The notes under the pieces are model-generated. The model worked only from the letters and a program-made list of their open reading frames with translations, was not told the origin of the DNA and made no database searches. Below, piece by piece: positions 11,456-21,517 of a stretch of DNA of 64,000 bases. Both the position numbers and the translations under genes were made by a program. Numbering within the stretch: position 1 is the first letter of the stretch; every line of letters begins with the position of its first letter. The DNA is taken from assembly GCF_028010285.1 (NCBI RefSeq), contig NZ_CP116304.1, forward strand, positions 571,501-635,500, given 5' to 3'. Source of the DNA: Pseudomonas sp. Q1-7 (lineage in GTDB: Bacteria > Pseudomonadota > Gammaproteobacteria > Pseudomonadales > Pseudomonadaceae).

Positions 11456-12565
11456 ATGGCCGAGACACAAGGCAGCGACATCCTGGTCAGCTTTCGCGGC
11501 GTACAGAAGAGCTACGACGGCGAGACCCTGATCGTCAAAGACCTCAACCTGGACATTCGCAAAGGCGAATTCCTCACCCTGCTCGGGCCGTCCGGCTCCG
11601 GCAAGACCACCAGCCTGATGATGCTCGCCGGGTTCGAAACCCCCACCAGTGGCGAGATCCTCCTGGCCGGCCGCTCCATCAACAACGTTCCCCCGCACAA
11701 GCGCGACATCGGCATGGTGTTCCAGAACTACGCGCTGTTTCCGCACATGACGGTGGCCGAGAACCTGGCCTTCCCGCTGTCGGTGCGCGGCATGAGCAAG
11801 ACCGACGCCAGCGAGCGGGTCAAGCGCGCGCTGTCCATGGTCCAGCTGGACGCCTTCCGCAACCGCTACCCCGGCCAGCTTTCCGGTGGCCAGCAGCAGC
11901 GTGTCGCCCTGGCCCGCGCGCTGGTGTTCGAACCCCAGCTGGTGCTGATGGACGAACCTCTCGGCGCCCTCGACAAACAGTTGCGCGAGCACATGCAGAT
12001 GGAGATCAAGCACATCCATCAGCGCCTGGGTGTCACCGTGGTCTACGTCACCCACGACCAGGGCGAGGCCCTGACCATGTCGGACCGCGTGGCGGTGTTC
12101 CACCAGGGCGAGATCCAACAGATCGCCCCGCCGCGCGAGCTCTACGAGCTGCCGAAGAACACCTTCGTGGCCAACTTCATCGGCGAGAACAATCGCCTGA
12201 CGGGGCAACTGGAAAGCCGTGAAGGCGACAGGTGCGTCGTGCGCCTGGCCCGTGGCGAGAAGGTCGAGGCCCTGGCGATCAGGGTCGGTCAACCGGGCGA
12301 GCCGGTGACCCTGTCGATCCGCCCGGAACGCGTGCGCCTCAATGGCCACAGTGAAAACTGCGTGAACCGCTTCTCCGGGCGCGTCGCCGAGTTCATCTAC
12401 CTGGGCGACCACGTGCGCATTCGCATGGAGGTCTGCGGCAAGCCCGATTTCTTCGTCAAGCAACCCATTGCCGAGCTCGACCCCGCATTGGCGGTGGGCG
12501 ATGTGGTGCCGCTCGGCTGGCAAGTGGAGCACGTCCGCGCACTGGACCCGCTGTTGGCGGAATGA
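11456..12565 (+). CDS. agtA: ABC transporter ATP-binding protein (PotA-like), AgtA
   Basis: A 369-residue ATPase with Walker A ([11 protein letters not shown], about 42-52), the signature [15 protein letters not shown], Walker B ([12 protein letters not shown]), and a C-terminal TOBE regulatory domain (about 285-365). It energises the spermidine/putrescine-class importer formed with the next three genes. In P. aeruginosa the syntenic agtABCD genes import 4-aminobutyrate and 5-aminovalerate. It opens a four-gene operon that ends at the terminator at 15860. Confidence 0.88.
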   Translation: MAETQGSDILVSFRGVQKSYDGETLIVKDLNLDIRKGEFLTLLGPSGSGKTTSLMMLAGFETPTSGEILLAGRSINNVPPHKRDIGMVFQNYALFPHMTVAENLAFPLSVRGMSKTDASERVKRALSMVQLDAFRNRYPGQLSGGQQQRVALARALVFEPQLVLMDEPLGALDKQLREHMQMEIKHIHQRLGVTVVYVTHDQGEALTMSDRVAVFHQGEIQQIAPPRELYELPKNTFVANFIGENNRLTGQLESREGDRCVVRLARGEKVEALAIRVGQPGEPVTLSIRPERVRLNGHSENCVNRFSGRVAEFIYLGDHVRIRMEVCGKPDFFVKQPIAELDPALAVGDVVPLGWQVEHVRALDPLLAE

Positions 12566-12614
12566 CGCGGCGGCGCCAAGGCATTAGCAACCCTGCACTG
12601 TGGAGAAAATAAAA

Positions 12615-13646
12615 ATGTCGAAATCCCTGAAACTCACCGCCATCGCCCTCGGCATGGCCTGCGCCGCTCAGGCCCTGGCGGCAGACCTGACGGTGGTGTC
12701 CTTTGGCGGCGCCAACAAGAATGCGCAGGTCAAGGCGTTCTACGAGCCCTACCAGCAGAGCACTGGCAACAAAATCATCGCTGGCGAGTACAACGGCGAG
12801 ATGGCCAAGGTGAAGGCCATGGTCGACACCAACAGCGTCTCCTGGAACCTGGTGGAGGTGGAGTCCCCCGAGCTGTCCCGCGGTTGTGACGAAGGCATGT
12901 TCGAGGAACTCGACCCCGCCCTGTTCGGCAAGGCCGAGGATTTCGTGCCCGGTGCCATCCAGCCTTGCGGCGTCGGCTTCTTCGTGTGGTCCACGGTGCT
13001 GGCCTACAACGCCGACAAGCTGAAAACCGCTCCCACCAGTTGGGCCGATTTCTGGGACGTGAAGACGTTCCCCGGCAAGCGCGGCCTGCGCAAGGGCGCC
13101 AAGTACACCCTGGAATTCGCCCTGATGGCCGACGGCGTCAAGCCGGCCGATGTCTATACCGTGCTCGCCACCAAGGAAGGCCAGGACCGCGCCTTCAAGA
13201 AGCTGGACGAGATCAAGCCGAGCATCCAGTGGTGGGAAGCCGGCGCGCAGCCGCCGCAGTTCCTGGCCTCCGGCGACGTGGTCATGAGCTCCGCCTACAA
13301 CGGTCGCATCGCCGCCGTGCAGAAGGAGAGCAACCTTCAGGTGGTGTGGAACGGTGGCATCTACGACTTCGACTCCTGGGCCATCCCGAAGGGCGCCAAG
13401 GATGTCGACAAGGCCATGGAGTTCATCGCCTTCTCGGTCAAGCCCGAGCAGCAGAAGATCTACTCCGAGAACATCGCCTACGGTCCGGCCAATACCCAGG
13501 CCGTGTCGCTGCTGGACAAGGGCCTGCTGAAAGACATGCCGACCACGCCGGAGAACATCAAGGACCAGGTCGCCATGAATGTCACCTTCTGGGCCGACTA
13601 CGGCGAGCAGCTGGAACAGCGCTTCAACGCCTGGGCAGCCAAGTAA
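12615..13646 (+). CDS. agtB: Periplasmic solute-binding protein, AgtB
   Basis: A 343-residue polyamine-type binding protein with a Sec signal peptide ending at AQALAAD. The ATG at 12615 has a GGAG about ten nt upstream and gives the proper signal sequence (MSKSLKLTAIALGMACAAQA); an in-frame GTG at 12600 is less likely. It captures the amino-acid substrate and delivers it to the AgtC/AgtD permease. Two hairpins directly after its stop may raise its transcript level relative to the permease genes. Confidence 0.87.
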   Translation: MSKSLKLTAIALGMACAAQALAADLTVVSFGGANKNAQVKAFYEPYQQSTGNKIIAGEYNGEMAKVKAMVDTNSVSWNLVEVESPELSRGCDEGMFEELDPALFGKAEDFVPGAIQPCGVGFFVWSTVLAYNADKLKTAPTSWADFWDVKTFPGKRGLRKGAKYTLEFALMADGVKPADVYTVLATKEGQDRAFKKLDEIKPSIQWWEAGAQPPQFLASGDVVMSSAYNGRIAAVQKESNLQVVWNGGIYDFDSWAIPKGAKDVDKAMEFIAFSVKPEQQKIYSENIAYGPANTQAVSLLDKGLLKDMPTTPENIKDQVAMNVTFWADYGEQLEQRFNAWAAK

Positions 13647-13658
13647 GGCTGCGTGAAT

Positions 13659-13725
13659 CCCCCTCTCCTTCCAGGAGAGGGGCTTGGGGGGGAGGGGCCC
13701 GCTCCTCACCCCGGCCTTCGGGCCG
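13659..13725. repeat. Twin hairpin intergenic repeat between agtB and agtC
   Basis: First hairpin: CCCCTCTCCT (13660-13669) pairs with AGGAGAGGGG (13673-13682). Second: CGGCC-TTCG-GGCCG (13712-13725), a stable UUCG tetraloop. The first resembles the widespread CCCTCTCC...GGAGAGGG intergenic element of high-GC proteobacteria, a REP-like repeat. There is no U-tract, so transcript stabilisation or partial attenuation is more likely than full termination. Confidence 0.6.
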
Positions 13726-13756
13726 CAAGTCCTATCCTGTTCCAACGGAGTTCGCC

Positions 13757-15004
13757 ATGGCCACTGCAGTGCCCCTGAACGAGGTCGCCGGCCCCAGCCT
13801 TAAGCAGCGCCTCGCCAAAGCCGAGCGGATGAACCGCCTGAAGTCCCAGGCGTTGATCCTGCCGCTGCTGATCTTCCTCCTGCTGACCTTCCTGGTGCCC
13901 ATCTGCGCGCTGCTCTACAGGAGTGTGAACAACCCGGAAGTGGTCGGCTCCATGCCGCGAACCGTCGACGCCATCGCCGCCTGGGACGGCAAGGCGCTGC
14001 CCGCCGAGCCGGTGTACAAGGCCCTGGCCGAGGACCTCGCCGCGGCGCGCAAGAACCAGACCATCGGCGACCTTTCCAAGCGCCTGAACATGGAGCTGGC
14101 CGGCTACCGCAGCCTGATGGCCAAGACCGCCCGCGCCCTGCCGTTCAAGACCGAGCCGGCCGCCTACAAGGACGCGCTGGAGTCCCTGGATGAGCGCTGG
14201 GGCGACCCGGCTTACTGGCAGGTCATTCGCCGCAATACCAGCCACGTCACCCCCTATTACCTGCTGGCCGCCCTCGACCATCGCATCGATGACCTCGGCG
14301 AGCTGGCGCCGGCCACCCCGGACCAGGCCATCTACCTGGACATCTTCGCCCGCACCTTCTGGATGAGCGCGGTGATCACGGTGATCTGCCTGCTCCTGGC
14401 CTACCCGCTGGCCTACCTGCTGGCCAACCTGCCGACCCGGCAGGGCAACCTGTTGATGATTCTGGTGCTGCTGCCGTTCTGGACCTCCATCCTGGTCCGG
14501 GTGGCGGCGTGGATCGTGCTGCTGCAGTCCGGCGGCCTGATCAACGGCGCCCTGATCAAACTGGGGCTGATCGACCAACCCCTGCAACTGGTGTTCAACC
14601 GTACCGGCGTCTACATCGCCATGGTGCACATCATGCTGCCGTTCATGATCCTGCCGATCTACAGCGTGATGAAGGGGATTTCCCCCAGCTACATGCGCGC
14701 GGCGATCTCCCTCGGCTGCCACCCGTTCGCCAGCTTCTGGAGGGTGTACTTCCCGCAGACCATGGCCGGCGTCGGCGCCGGTTGCCTGCTGGTGTTCATC
14801 CTGTCCATCGGCTACTACATCACCCCGGCGCTGCTGGGCAGCCCGAACGACCAGATGGTCAGTTACTTCGTCGCCTTCTTCACCAACACCACCATCAACT
14901 GGGGCATGGCCACGGCCCTGGGCGGCATGCTGCTGTTCGCCACCCTGGTGCTGTACGTCGTCTACACCTGGCTGGTGGGCGCCGGCCGCCTGCGTCTTGG
15001 CTGA
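13757..15004 (+). CDS. agtC: ABC transporter permease, AgtC
   Basis: A 415-residue inner-membrane permease of the PotB type. A first membrane helix (about 35-58, LILPLLIFLLLTFLVPICAL) is followed by a large extracytoplasmic insert (about 65-195), and the binding-protein-dependent permease domain lies at about 200-410. The open frame continues upstream through agtB in another frame; the ATG at 13757 (GGAGTTCGCC before it) is the sensible start. Paired with AgtD to form the channel. Confidence 0.86.
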   Translation: MATAVPLNEVAGPSLKQRLAKAERMNRLKSQALILPLLIFLLLTFLVPICALLYRSVNNPEVVGSMPRTVDAIAAWDGKALPAEPVYKALAEDLAAARKNQTIGDLSKRLNMELAGYRSLMAKTARALPFKTEPAAYKDALESLDERWGDPAYWQVIRRNTSHVTPYYLLAALDHRIDDLGELAPATPDQAIYLDIFARTFWMSAVITVICLLLAYPLAYLLANLPTRQGNLLMILVLLPFWTSILVRVAAWIVLLQSGGLINGALIKLGLIDQPLQLVFNRTGVYIAMVHIMLPFMILPIYSVMKGISPSYMRAAISLGCHPFASFWRVYFPQTMAGVGAGCLLVFILSIGYYITPALLGSPNDQMVSYFVAFFTNTTINWGMATALGGMLLFATLVLYVVYTWLVGAGRLRLG

Positions 15005-15017
15005 GGAGAACAAGAAA

Positions 15018-15845
15018 ATGCTGAGTCCCTACATGTCCCCGGTCGAACGCCTGTGGTTCTACAGCCTGCGCGGCCTCTGCGGCCTGGTGCTGCTGTTCCT
15101 GATCCTGCCGGTGCTGGTGATCATCCCGCTGTCGTTCAACTCCGGCACCTTCCTGGTTTACCCGCTGCAAGGCTTCTCCCTGCGCTGGTACGCCGACTTC
15201 TTCAATTCGGCGGAGTGGATGCGCTCGTTGACCAACAGCCTGATCGTCGCCCCGGCGGCTACCGTGCTGGCCATGGTCTTCGGCACCCTGGCGTCCATCG
15301 GCCTGACCCGTGGCGAGTTCCGCGGCAAGGCGCTGGTCATGAGCCTGCTGATCTCGCCGATGGTGGTGCCGGTGGTGATCATCGGTGTCGCCGCTTACCT
15401 GTTCTTCGCGCCGCTGGGCTTGGGCAACAGCTACATCTCGCTGATCCTGGTGCATGCCGTGCTCGGCGTGCCCTTCGTCATCATCACCGTGTCGGCGACC
15501 CTGCAGGGCTTCAACTACAACCTGGTGCGCGCCGCCGCCAGCCTGGGGGCGCCGCCGCTGACCGCGTTCTTCAAGGTGACCCTGCCGCTGATCGCGCCGG
15601 GGGTGATCTCGGGCGCGCTGTTCGCCTTTGCCACCTCGTTCGATGAGGTGGTGGTGACCCTATTCCTCGCCGGCCCCGAGCAGGCCACCCTGCCGCGGCA
15701 GATGTTCAGCGGTATCCGCGAGAACCTCAGCCCCACCATCGCCGCCGCCGCGACGTTGCTGATCGGCTTCTCGGTCGCCCTGCTGCTGGTGCTGGAGTGG
15801 CTGCGTGGCCGCAGCGAGCGCCTGCGCACGTCGATGCCCGAATAA
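15018..15845 (+). CDS. agtD: ABC transporter permease, AgtD
   Basis: A 275-residue PotC-type permease with about six membrane helices and the EAA-like loop ([19 protein letters not shown]) that contacts the ATPase. The start at 15018 follows GAGGAGAA; it lies 13 nt after agtC. It is the last gene of the operon, followed 15 nt later by a strong intrinsic terminator. Confidence 0.86.
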   Translation: MLSPYMSPVERLWFYSLRGLCGLVLLFLILPVLVIIPLSFNSGTFLVYPLQGFSLRWYADFFNSAEWMRSLTNSLIVAPAATVLAMVFGTLASIGLTRGEFRGKALVMSLLISPMVVPVVIIGVAAYLFFAPLGLGNSYISLILVHAVLGVPFVIITVSATLQGFNYNLVRAAASLGAPPLTAFFKVTLPLIAPGVISGALFAFATSFDEVVVTLFLAGPEQATLPRQMFSGIRENLSPTIAAAATLLIGFSVALLLVLEWLRGRSERLRTSMPE

Positions 15846-15859
15846 GCCCCGCCCTTCCG

Positions 15860-15893
15860 CCCGCCCGCTCCCCGTGCGGGCGGGTTCTTTTTT
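15860..15893 (+). terminator. Rho-independent terminator of the agt operon
   Basis: CCCGCCCGC (15860-15868) pairs with GCGGGCGGG (15876-15884) over a seven-nt loop and is followed at once by TTCTTTTTT. This is a classical intrinsic terminator placed 15 nt after agtD. Confidence 0.9.
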
Positions 15894-15981
15894 CCCTTGC
15901 CCTCAGTCATCGGTCGAATCGCCGCGCGCTATCCATCCCGGCTACAATTCGCGCCACCGTGATTCTGCCCTGAGGTCAGCC

Positions 15982-16650
15982 ATGCAGCCCTTCGCCATCG
16001 CACCGTCGATCCTTTCCGCCGATTTCGCCCGCCTGGGTGAGGAGGTGGAGAACGTTCTCGCCGCCGGCGCCGACATCGTTCACTTCGACGTGATGGACAA
16101 CCACTACGTGCCCAACCTGACCATCGGCCCCATGGTCTGTTCGGCCTTGCGCAAGTACGGCATCACCGCGCCCATCGACGCGCACCTGATGGTCAAGCCG
16201 GTGGACCGCATCATCGGCGACTTCATCGAGGCTGGCGCCACCTACATCACCTTCCACCCGGAAGCCTCCGAGCACGTCGACCGCTCCCTGCAACTGATCC
16301 GCGACGGCGGCGCCAAGTCGGGCCTGGTGTTCAACCCGGCGACCCCGCTGGACGTGCTCAAGTACGTGATGGACAAGGTCGACATGATCCTGCTGATGAG
16401 CGTCAACCCCGGCTTCGGCGGGCAGAAGTTCATTCCAGGGACCCTCGACAAGCTGCGTGAGGCCCGTGCATTGATCGACGCCTCGGGCCGTGACATCCGT
16501 CTGGAGATCGATGGCGGCGTCAACGTGAAGAACATCCGCGAGATCGCCGCAGCCGGGGCCGACACCTTCGTCGCCGGGTCCGCCATCTTCAACGCGCCCG
16601 ACTACGCCGAAGTCATCGCCGCCATGCGTGCCGAACTGGCCCTGGCCTGA
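15982..16650 (+). CDS. rpe: Ribulose-phosphate 3-epimerase
   Basis: A 222-residue TIM-barrel enzyme beginning [20 protein letters not shown], with the active-site [27 protein letters not shown] and EIDGGVN motifs. It interconverts ribulose-5-P and xylulose-5-P in the pentose phosphate pathway. The ATG at 15982 has a GAGGT upstream; the longer upstream frame reads through the preceding terminator. It is followed one nt later by gph, the usual rpe-gph-trpE order. Confidence 0.97.
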   Translation: MQPFAIAPSILSADFARLGEEVENVLAAGADIVHFDVMDNHYVPNLTIGPMVCSALRKYGITAPIDAHLMVKPVDRIIGDFIEAGATYITFHPEASEHVDRSLQLIRDGGAKSGLVFNPATPLDVLKYVMDKVDMILLMSVNPGFGGQKFIPGTLDKLREARALIDASGRDIRLEIDGGVNVKNIREIAAAGADTFVAGSAIFNAPDYAEVIAAMRAELALA

Positions 16651-16651
16651 T

Positions 16652-17491
16652 ATGAGCGCCTTGCAGCAACTCTTCGAGGGACAACTGCCACGCCTGGTGA
16701 TGTTCGACCTGGATGGCACCCTGGTGGACTCGGTCCCGGATCTGGCGGCCGCTGTCGATCGCATGCTGGGCGCCCTCGGCCGTCCGGCGGCGGGTGTCGA
16801 GCGGGTCCGCGAGTGGGTCGGCAACGGCGCCCGGGTGCTGGTGCGTCGCGCCCTGGCCGGTGATATCGACCATGCCGCCGTGCACGACAGCGATGCCGAG
16901 CGCGGACTTGAACTGTTCATGGAGGCGTACGCGGACAGTCACGCCCTCACGACGGTCTACCCGGGAGTGACGGAAACTCTCAAGTGGCTGAAGAACAAGG
17001 GCGTGGAGCTGGCGCTGGTCACCAACAAACCCGAGCGCTTCGTCGCACCGCTGCTGGACGAAATGAAGCTGGGCCGTTACTTCCCGCTGATCATTGCCGG
17101 CGACACCCTGCCGCAGCAGAAGCCCGATCCGGCCGCGCTGCTCCATGTGATGCACATGACCGGGGTCGGTCGCGCCGAGGCGCTGTTTGTCGGCGACTCG
17201 CGCAACGACGTGCTCGCGGCCAAGGCCGCCGGGGTGAAATGCGTGGCCCTGAGCTACGGTTACAACCACGGTCGGCCCATCGCCGAAGAGGCGCCGGCCC
17301 TGGTGGTGGATGACCTGCGTGAGCTGCTTCCTGGCGGTTGCGCCGCTTACGACGCTGCGCTAATGTCGCCGGACTCCTCCGACAATCCGCCTCAACGAGA
17401 CGCAAACGTGGTGGTTCCCAGCAAGCATTGGCTCGAACGAGCAGGAATGAAGATCATCAAGGCTGTCGCCCGTTGGCGCTGGCGCGCCTGA
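16652..17491 (+). CDS. gph: Phosphoglycolate phosphatase
   Basis: A 279-residue HAD-superfamily phosphatase. Motif [12 protein letters not shown], motif [10 protein letters not shown] and motif [15 protein letters not shown] are present. It removes phosphate from 2-phosphoglycolate formed by DNA repair and other side reactions. The C-terminus carries an extension of about 45 residues ending in a basic tail ([12 protein letters not shown]). It starts one nt after the rpe stop. Confidence 0.95.
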   Translation: MSALQQLFEGQLPRLVMFDLDGTLVDSVPDLAAAVDRMLGALGRPAAGVERVREWVGNGARVLVRRALAGDIDHAAVHDSDAERGLELFMEAYADSHALTTVYPGVTETLKWLKNKGVELALVTNKPERFVAPLLDEMKLGRYFPLIIAGDTLPQQKPDPAALLHVMHMTGVGRAEALFVGDSRNDVLAAKAAGVKCVALSYGYNHGRPIAEEAPALVVDDLRELLPGGCAAYDAALMSPDSSDNPPQRDANVVVPSKHWLERAGMKIIKAVARWRWRA

Positions 17492-17582
17492 ATTCATTCT
17501 GGCCGGATGCTCCGGCGCGCTTGCACACCGATGTTTTCATCTCAAGGAGTCCCCAGCGGACTCCCCGCCCACGAGGCTGATC

Positions 17583-19070
17583 ATGACCCGCGAAGAATTC
17601 CTGCGTTTGGCCGCCGAAGGCTATAACCGCATTCCGCTTGCGTTCGAGACCCTGGCGGACTTCGACACCCCGCTGTCCCTCTACCTGAAGCTCGCCGACA
17701 CCCCCTACTCCTACCTGCTGGAGTCCGTGCAGGGCGGCGAGAAATGGGGCCGTTATTCCATCATCGGCCTGCAGAGCCGTACCGTCCTGCGGGCCCATGG
17801 CCTGAAAGTCGGCGTCAGCGTTGATGACGTCGAGGTCGAGTCCCACGACTGCGAAGACCCGCTGGCCTTCGTCGAGGCATTCAAGGAGCGCTACCAGGTG
17901 GCGCCGATCGCCGGCCTGCCGCGTTTCAATGGCGGTCTGGTGGGCTACTTTGGCTACGACTGCGTGCGTTACGTGGAAAAACGCCTGGCCAACTGCCCGA
18001 ATCCCGATCCGCTGGGCACCCCGGATATCCTGCTGATGGTGTCCGATGCGGTGATCGTGTTCGACAACCTGGCCGGCAAGCTGCACGCCATCGTACTGGC
18101 CGACCCGAATCAGCCCGATGCGTTCGAACAGGGACAGGCGCGTCTCGCCGAGCTGCGCCAGAAGCTGCGCCAGCCGGTGGTGCCGCGCCTGGGCGTGGAC
18201 CCGAGCCAGCCGGTGGGCGGCGAGCCGGACTTCCGCTCCAGCTTCACCCGTGAGGACTACGAGCAAGCGGTGCGGGAAATCAAGGAATACATCCTGGCCG
18301 GCGACTGCATGCAGGTGGTGATCTCCCAGCGCATGTCGATTCCCTTCAAGGCCGCGCCCATCGATCTCTATCGCGCCCTGCGCTGCTTCAACCCCACCCC
18401 CTACATGTACTTCTTCAACTTCGGCGATTTCCACGTGGTGGGGAGTTCGCCGGAGGTGCTGGTGCGGGTCGAGGATGGCCTGGTCACCGTACGCCCCATC
18501 GCCGGCACCCGCCCGCGTGGCGCCACCGAGGAGGCCGACCGGGCCCTGGAAGCAGACCTGCTGTCCGATGCCAAGGAACTCGCCGAACACCTGATGCTGA
18601 TCGACCTCGGCCGCAACGACGTCGGCCGTGTCTCCAGCACCGGCTCGGTGAAAGTCACCGAGAAGATGGTGATCGAGCGTTACTCGAACGTGATGCACAT
18701 CGTTTCCAACGTCACCGGCCAGCTCAAGGACGGCGTTTCCGCCATGGCGGCACTGCGCGCCATCCTGCCGGCCGGCACCCTCTCCGGTGCGCCGAAGATC
18801 CGCGCCATGGAGATCATCGACCAACTCGAACCGGTCAAGCGCGGCGTCTACGGTGGCGCCGTGGGCTACCTGGCCTGGAACGGCAACATGGACACCGCCA
18901 TCGCGATCCGCACCGCGGTCATCAAGGACGGCGAACTGCACGTGCAAGCCGGCGCCGGCATCGTCGCCGACTCGGTCCCGGCACTGGAATGGGAGGAGAC
19001 GCTGAACAAGCGCCGCGCCATGTTCCGTGCCGTGGCCCTCGCCGAACAGCCCGCCAAGACCGACGCTTGA
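17583..19070 (+). CDS. trpE: Anthranilate synthase component I
   Basis: A 495-residue enzyme with the N-terminal regulatory domain (tryptophan-site LLES motif near residue 40) and the C-terminal chorismate-binding domain (about 220-485: [35 protein letters not shown]). It converts chorismate to anthranilate using ammonia supplied by TrpG. A 7-bp inverted repeat (17546-17552/17558-17564) lies in the leader, but I see no Trp-rich leader peptide. In this genome the partner gene trpG is interrupted immediately downstream. Confidence 0.97.
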   Translation: MTREEFLRLAAEGYNRIPLAFETLADFDTPLSLYLKLADTPYSYLLESVQGGEKWGRYSIIGLQSRTVLRAHGLKVGVSVDDVEVESHDCEDPLAFVEAFKERYQVAPIAGLPRFNGGLVGYFGYDCVRYVEKRLANCPNPDPLGTPDILLMVSDAVIVFDNLAGKLHAIVLADPNQPDAFEQGQARLAELRQKLRQPVVPRLGVDPSQPVGGEPDFRSSFTREDYEQAVREIKEYILAGDCMQVVISQRMSIPFKAAPIDLYRALRCFNPTPYMYFFNFGDFHVVGSSPEVLVRVEDGLVTVRPIAGTRPRGATEEADRALEADLLSDAKELAEHLMLIDLGRNDVGRVSSTGSVKVTEKMVIERYSNVMHIVSNVTGQLKDGVSAMAALRAILPAGTLSGAPKIRAMEIIDQLEPVKRGVYGGAVGYLAWNGNMDTAIAIRTAVIKDGELHVQAGAGIVADSVPALEWEETLNKRRAMFRAVALAEQPAKTDA

Positions 19071-19080
19071 GGATTGCACC

Positions 19081-19100
19081 ATGCTGCTGATGATCGATAA
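19081..19100 (+). pseudogene. trpG: 5' remnant of trpG at the junction with inserted DNA
   Basis: Ten nt after trpE the sequence ATGCTGCTGATGATCGATAA matches the expected first codons of Pseudomonas trpG (MLLMID, normally continuing NYDSFTYN). After 20 nt the reading is lost: it continues KQHWLLLM and soon stops. This marks the left boundary of the inserted element and probably its attachment core. An intact trpG is not in this window. Confidence 0.75.
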
Positions 19101-19258
19101 GCAGCATTGGCTTCTATTGATGTCCGTAAGAGTCTATTCGCCTTCGTAAGGCCCAGCAAAACCAGTAGCTTAACGTCCCTTGTCGTCCATGGCGTTCGTT
19201 GGCATCTACGAATAATGCGGGTATCGTTGCGGGTATCGAAATTCGGATACCCGCAGAT

Positions 19259-20461
19259 ATGCCCCTGACAGATGCCAAGGTTCGCAACGCCAAGCCTGCC
19301 GAGAAACCGCTCAAGCTGACCGACGGTGGCGGGTTGTATCTTGAGGTGCGTCCTACCGGTGCCAAACTCTGGCGACTCCGCTATCGCATAGATGGCAAGG
19401 AGAATGTGTTTGCCATTGGCAGCTACCCGGAGTTCGGACTGGCTGATGCGCGCAGCGAGAGGGAAAAGACCAGGCCACTGATTCGCCAGGGTATCCATCC
19501 GTCACACAACAGGCAGGCCGAACGGCTGGCTATCAGCGCTGCGAACGCGAACACCTTCGAGGCGGTTGCACGCGAGTGGATCAAAAAGAAGGCGCCAGGC
19601 TGGACGCCTTACTACTTGCGCCAGGTTGAGCGATTCATGGCGGCAGATGTTTTCCCCTTCGTGGGGAGGCTGCCGATACGCAATGTATCTGCCGCGCATC
19701 TGTTGGAGATTCTCGATCGAATTGAAGCCCGAGGCGCTTCAACGGTGGCGCTGCTCGTAAGGCAGTGGTCGTCGGCGGTCTTTCGATACGCCGTCGCGAC
19801 ATTACGCGCCGACGCCGATCCGGCGGCAGCCCTGAAAGGCGCTATCCACCGGCCCAAGGTGCAGCATCACAAGCCGCTCAGTCGTGAGCAGGTAGTCGAC
19901 TTCTCCAGGGCATTGGAACAATACGGCGGCTACAGGACTACAGTGATCGCGCTGCGCCTTATGCTGCTCACCTTTGTTCGCACCGTAGAGCTCCGCAAGG
20001 CGGAGTGGAGTGAATTCGATCTGGATCGGGCTGAGTGGCGTATTCCTGCGGAGCGCATGAAGATGCGAGAGCCGCACATCGTTCCGCTATCCAGGCAGGC
20101 GGTCGATCTGCTGCGTGAACTGCACACCCACACGGGCGGTCGTCGGCTTCTATTTCCCAACTATCGCAGGCCGAACGAGTGCATGACTGCCACGACGCTG
20201 AACCGGGCGCTTGAGCGCATGGGATTCAATGGCAAGGACAGCATCGGCTTTTCGGCGCATGGCTTTCGTGCGACAGCCTCGACCATGCTGAACGAAATGG
20301 GATATCGCTCAGACGTGATCGAGCGTCAGTTGGCACATGCCGAGAGAAACAAGGTGCGCGCAAGCTACAACCAGGCTGAGTATCTGGAAGAACGACGCCA
20401 GATGATGCAGGCGTGGGCCGACGAAGTTGATGCTCAAGTTGTGGCGAAGGGGTGCTCCTGA
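19259..20461 (+). CDS. Tyrosine-type site-specific integrase (P4-like, DUF4102 N-terminus)
   Basis: A 400-residue integrase. It has the N-terminal arm-binding domain typical of P4-family integrases (MPLTDAKVRNAKPAEKPLKL, then GGGLYLEV), a core-binding domain (about 100-185) and a catalytic domain with the Arg of FVRTVELRKAEW, the H-x-x-R of AHGFRATAS and a C-terminal Tyr (SYNQAEYLEERR). The ATG at 19259 gives the canonical N-terminus; an in-frame ATG at 19199 adds 20 atypical residues. It reads away from the trpG junction, as expected for an integrase next to its attachment site. Confidence 0.92.
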   Translation: MPLTDAKVRNAKPAEKPLKLTDGGGLYLEVRPTGAKLWRLRYRIDGKENVFAIGSYPEFGLADARSEREKTRPLIRQGIHPSHNRQAERLAISAANANTFEAVAREWIKKKAPGWTPYYLRQVERFMAADVFPFVGRLPIRNVSAAHLLEILDRIEARGASTVALLVRQWSSAVFRYAVATLRADADPAAALKGAIHRPKVQHHKPLSREQVVDFSRALEQYGGYRTTVIALRLMLLTFVRTVELRKAEWSEFDLDRAEWRIPAERMKMREPHIVPLSRQAVDLLRELHTHTGGRRLLFPNYRRPNECMTATTLNRALERMGFNGKDSIGFSAHGFRATASTMLNEMGYRSDVIERQLAHAERNKVRASYNQAEYLEERRQMMQAWADEVDAQVVAKGCS

Positions 20462-20609
20462 GTTTTTCTTAATTCGCTGGTTGTGCTCGAAAATTTATTG
20501 CTCTCGCATGGGTATTTGGTAAACCTCTGGCAGCCTTGCTAATAATCTGGATGCCTCTGTGGAATATTTTTGGCGCGGCTATGGATGTATCTTTCTGTCC
20601 GCGAAGTGT

Positions 20610-21458
20610 TTAGCTGTCGATCAGCGGTTTTAGTCTTTCTGGGATGTAAATTCCTTTTTCTTCCTCCATTTGTAGCAATATATCTAGGACTTGAGTTCGC
20701 TTCAGGTTATGTTTATCGGCTAGATTGTCAAGTCGCTTGATGGTCTTGTCGGATAGGATGAAATTGTATTGCTTCTTGCCTGTCATTTTGGCGCGGTATT
20801 TGTTTTGGCTCCATCGTTTCTTGATGGATTCCATAAGCAGGGTTTTGTCTGATGCTGTGAGGAATTGCGAGTCAAAAAAAATAATAAAGTCGTTTTTTTC
20901 TTGAAATGGGGTTTGCTGGAAAAGCAAGGATGAATATTTGTTTTTGGCCATTTCCCATGCGGTATTCAGTTTTTCGCGCTCATCTGCATCATCGAACCAT
21001 TTGAACATATGGTCTGAGCTTGTATGGAGCTCCCATTCCCATTTTATCTGGCTTACTAGCGCTGACTTTTGAGTCTGATCCGTTTGCCAGGTGTCAATTG
21101 TCGCAATGGTTAGATCTCTTCCGGTTAGATTGGCGGGGCTGACTAAGTAGTTATTTCCATTCTTCTCGGCAAGCTTCCTGATTAGAAAAATATTTTGTCT
21201 TTTGTCATTTGTTATCCACTGCAGGCTTTGCGCGGGTAGGAGGGAAATAGCACTTTGCGCTTCTATAAAGTCGGCGCGATGGGGGTCCTGGTTGATTACC
21301 TCTGCCATTCGGTCACGCATGCCGGGGCTTCTGAATTCTCCTAAGTAGGCTTGCGGGGAGTGGAACTTTATAAAGAACCATAGCCAGGTGGTGAATCGGC
21401 TGTCGGCATTTAAGCCGCGAAATGTTCTTTGGAGTTTGTCGTTTATGTGGATTGCCAT
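20610..21458 (-). CDS. Unknown protein with putative C-terminal ribbon-helix-helix
   Basis: I do not recognise this 282-residue protein. It is rich in Lys, Asn and Ile, and its DNA is visibly more AT-rich than the core genes, consistent with transfer. The last 60 residues (KKQYNFILSDKTIKRLDNLA, then KHNLKRTQVLDILLQMEEEK) resemble a strand plus two helices, as in ribbon-helix-helix (CopG/Arc-like) DNA-binding domains; the first 200 residues show no motif. It lies between the integrase (convergent) and AlpA (divergent). The 11-bp-phased repeat array starts 60 nt upstream of its start, so it may bind there and regulate itself. Confidence 0.7.
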   Translation of the reverse strand: MAIHINDKLQRTFRGLNADSRFTTWLWFFIKFHSPQAYLGEFRSPGMRDRMAEVINQDPHRADFIEAQSAISLLPAQSLQWITNDKRQNIFLIRKLAEKNGNNYLVSPANLTGRDLTIATIDTWQTDQTQKSALVSQIKWEWELHTSSDHMFKWFDDADEREKLNTAWEMAKNKYSSLLFQQTPFQEKNDFIIFFDSQFLTASDKTLLMESIKKRWSQNKYRAKMTGKKQYNFILSDKTIKRLDNLADKHNLKRTQVLDILLQMEEEKGIYIPERLKPLIDS

Positions 21459-21517
21459 GTCTGCGGCTCTTACTGGTAGTGATGCAAGTGATGGAATGGG
21501 AGTATTTGACCAATCTC

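Noticed and set aside
12456-13745. Minus-strand frame of 429 codons opposite agtB
   Set aside because: Antisense shadow of agtB with His/Val/Leu/Gly-rich composition typical of a reversed high-GC frame.
13706-15013. Minus-strand frame of 435 codons opposite agtC
   Set aside because: Shadow frame with Gln/His/Asp repeats and no family resemblance, while agtC is a clear permease.
17492-17582. Tryptophan attenuator before trpE
   Set aside because: A 7-bp hairpin is present but no short leader peptide with Trp codons was found.
19071-19258. tRNA gene as integrase target
   Set aside because: P4-like integrases usually use tRNA 3' ends, but no cloverleaf is seen between trpE and the integrase; the junction falls in trpG instead.
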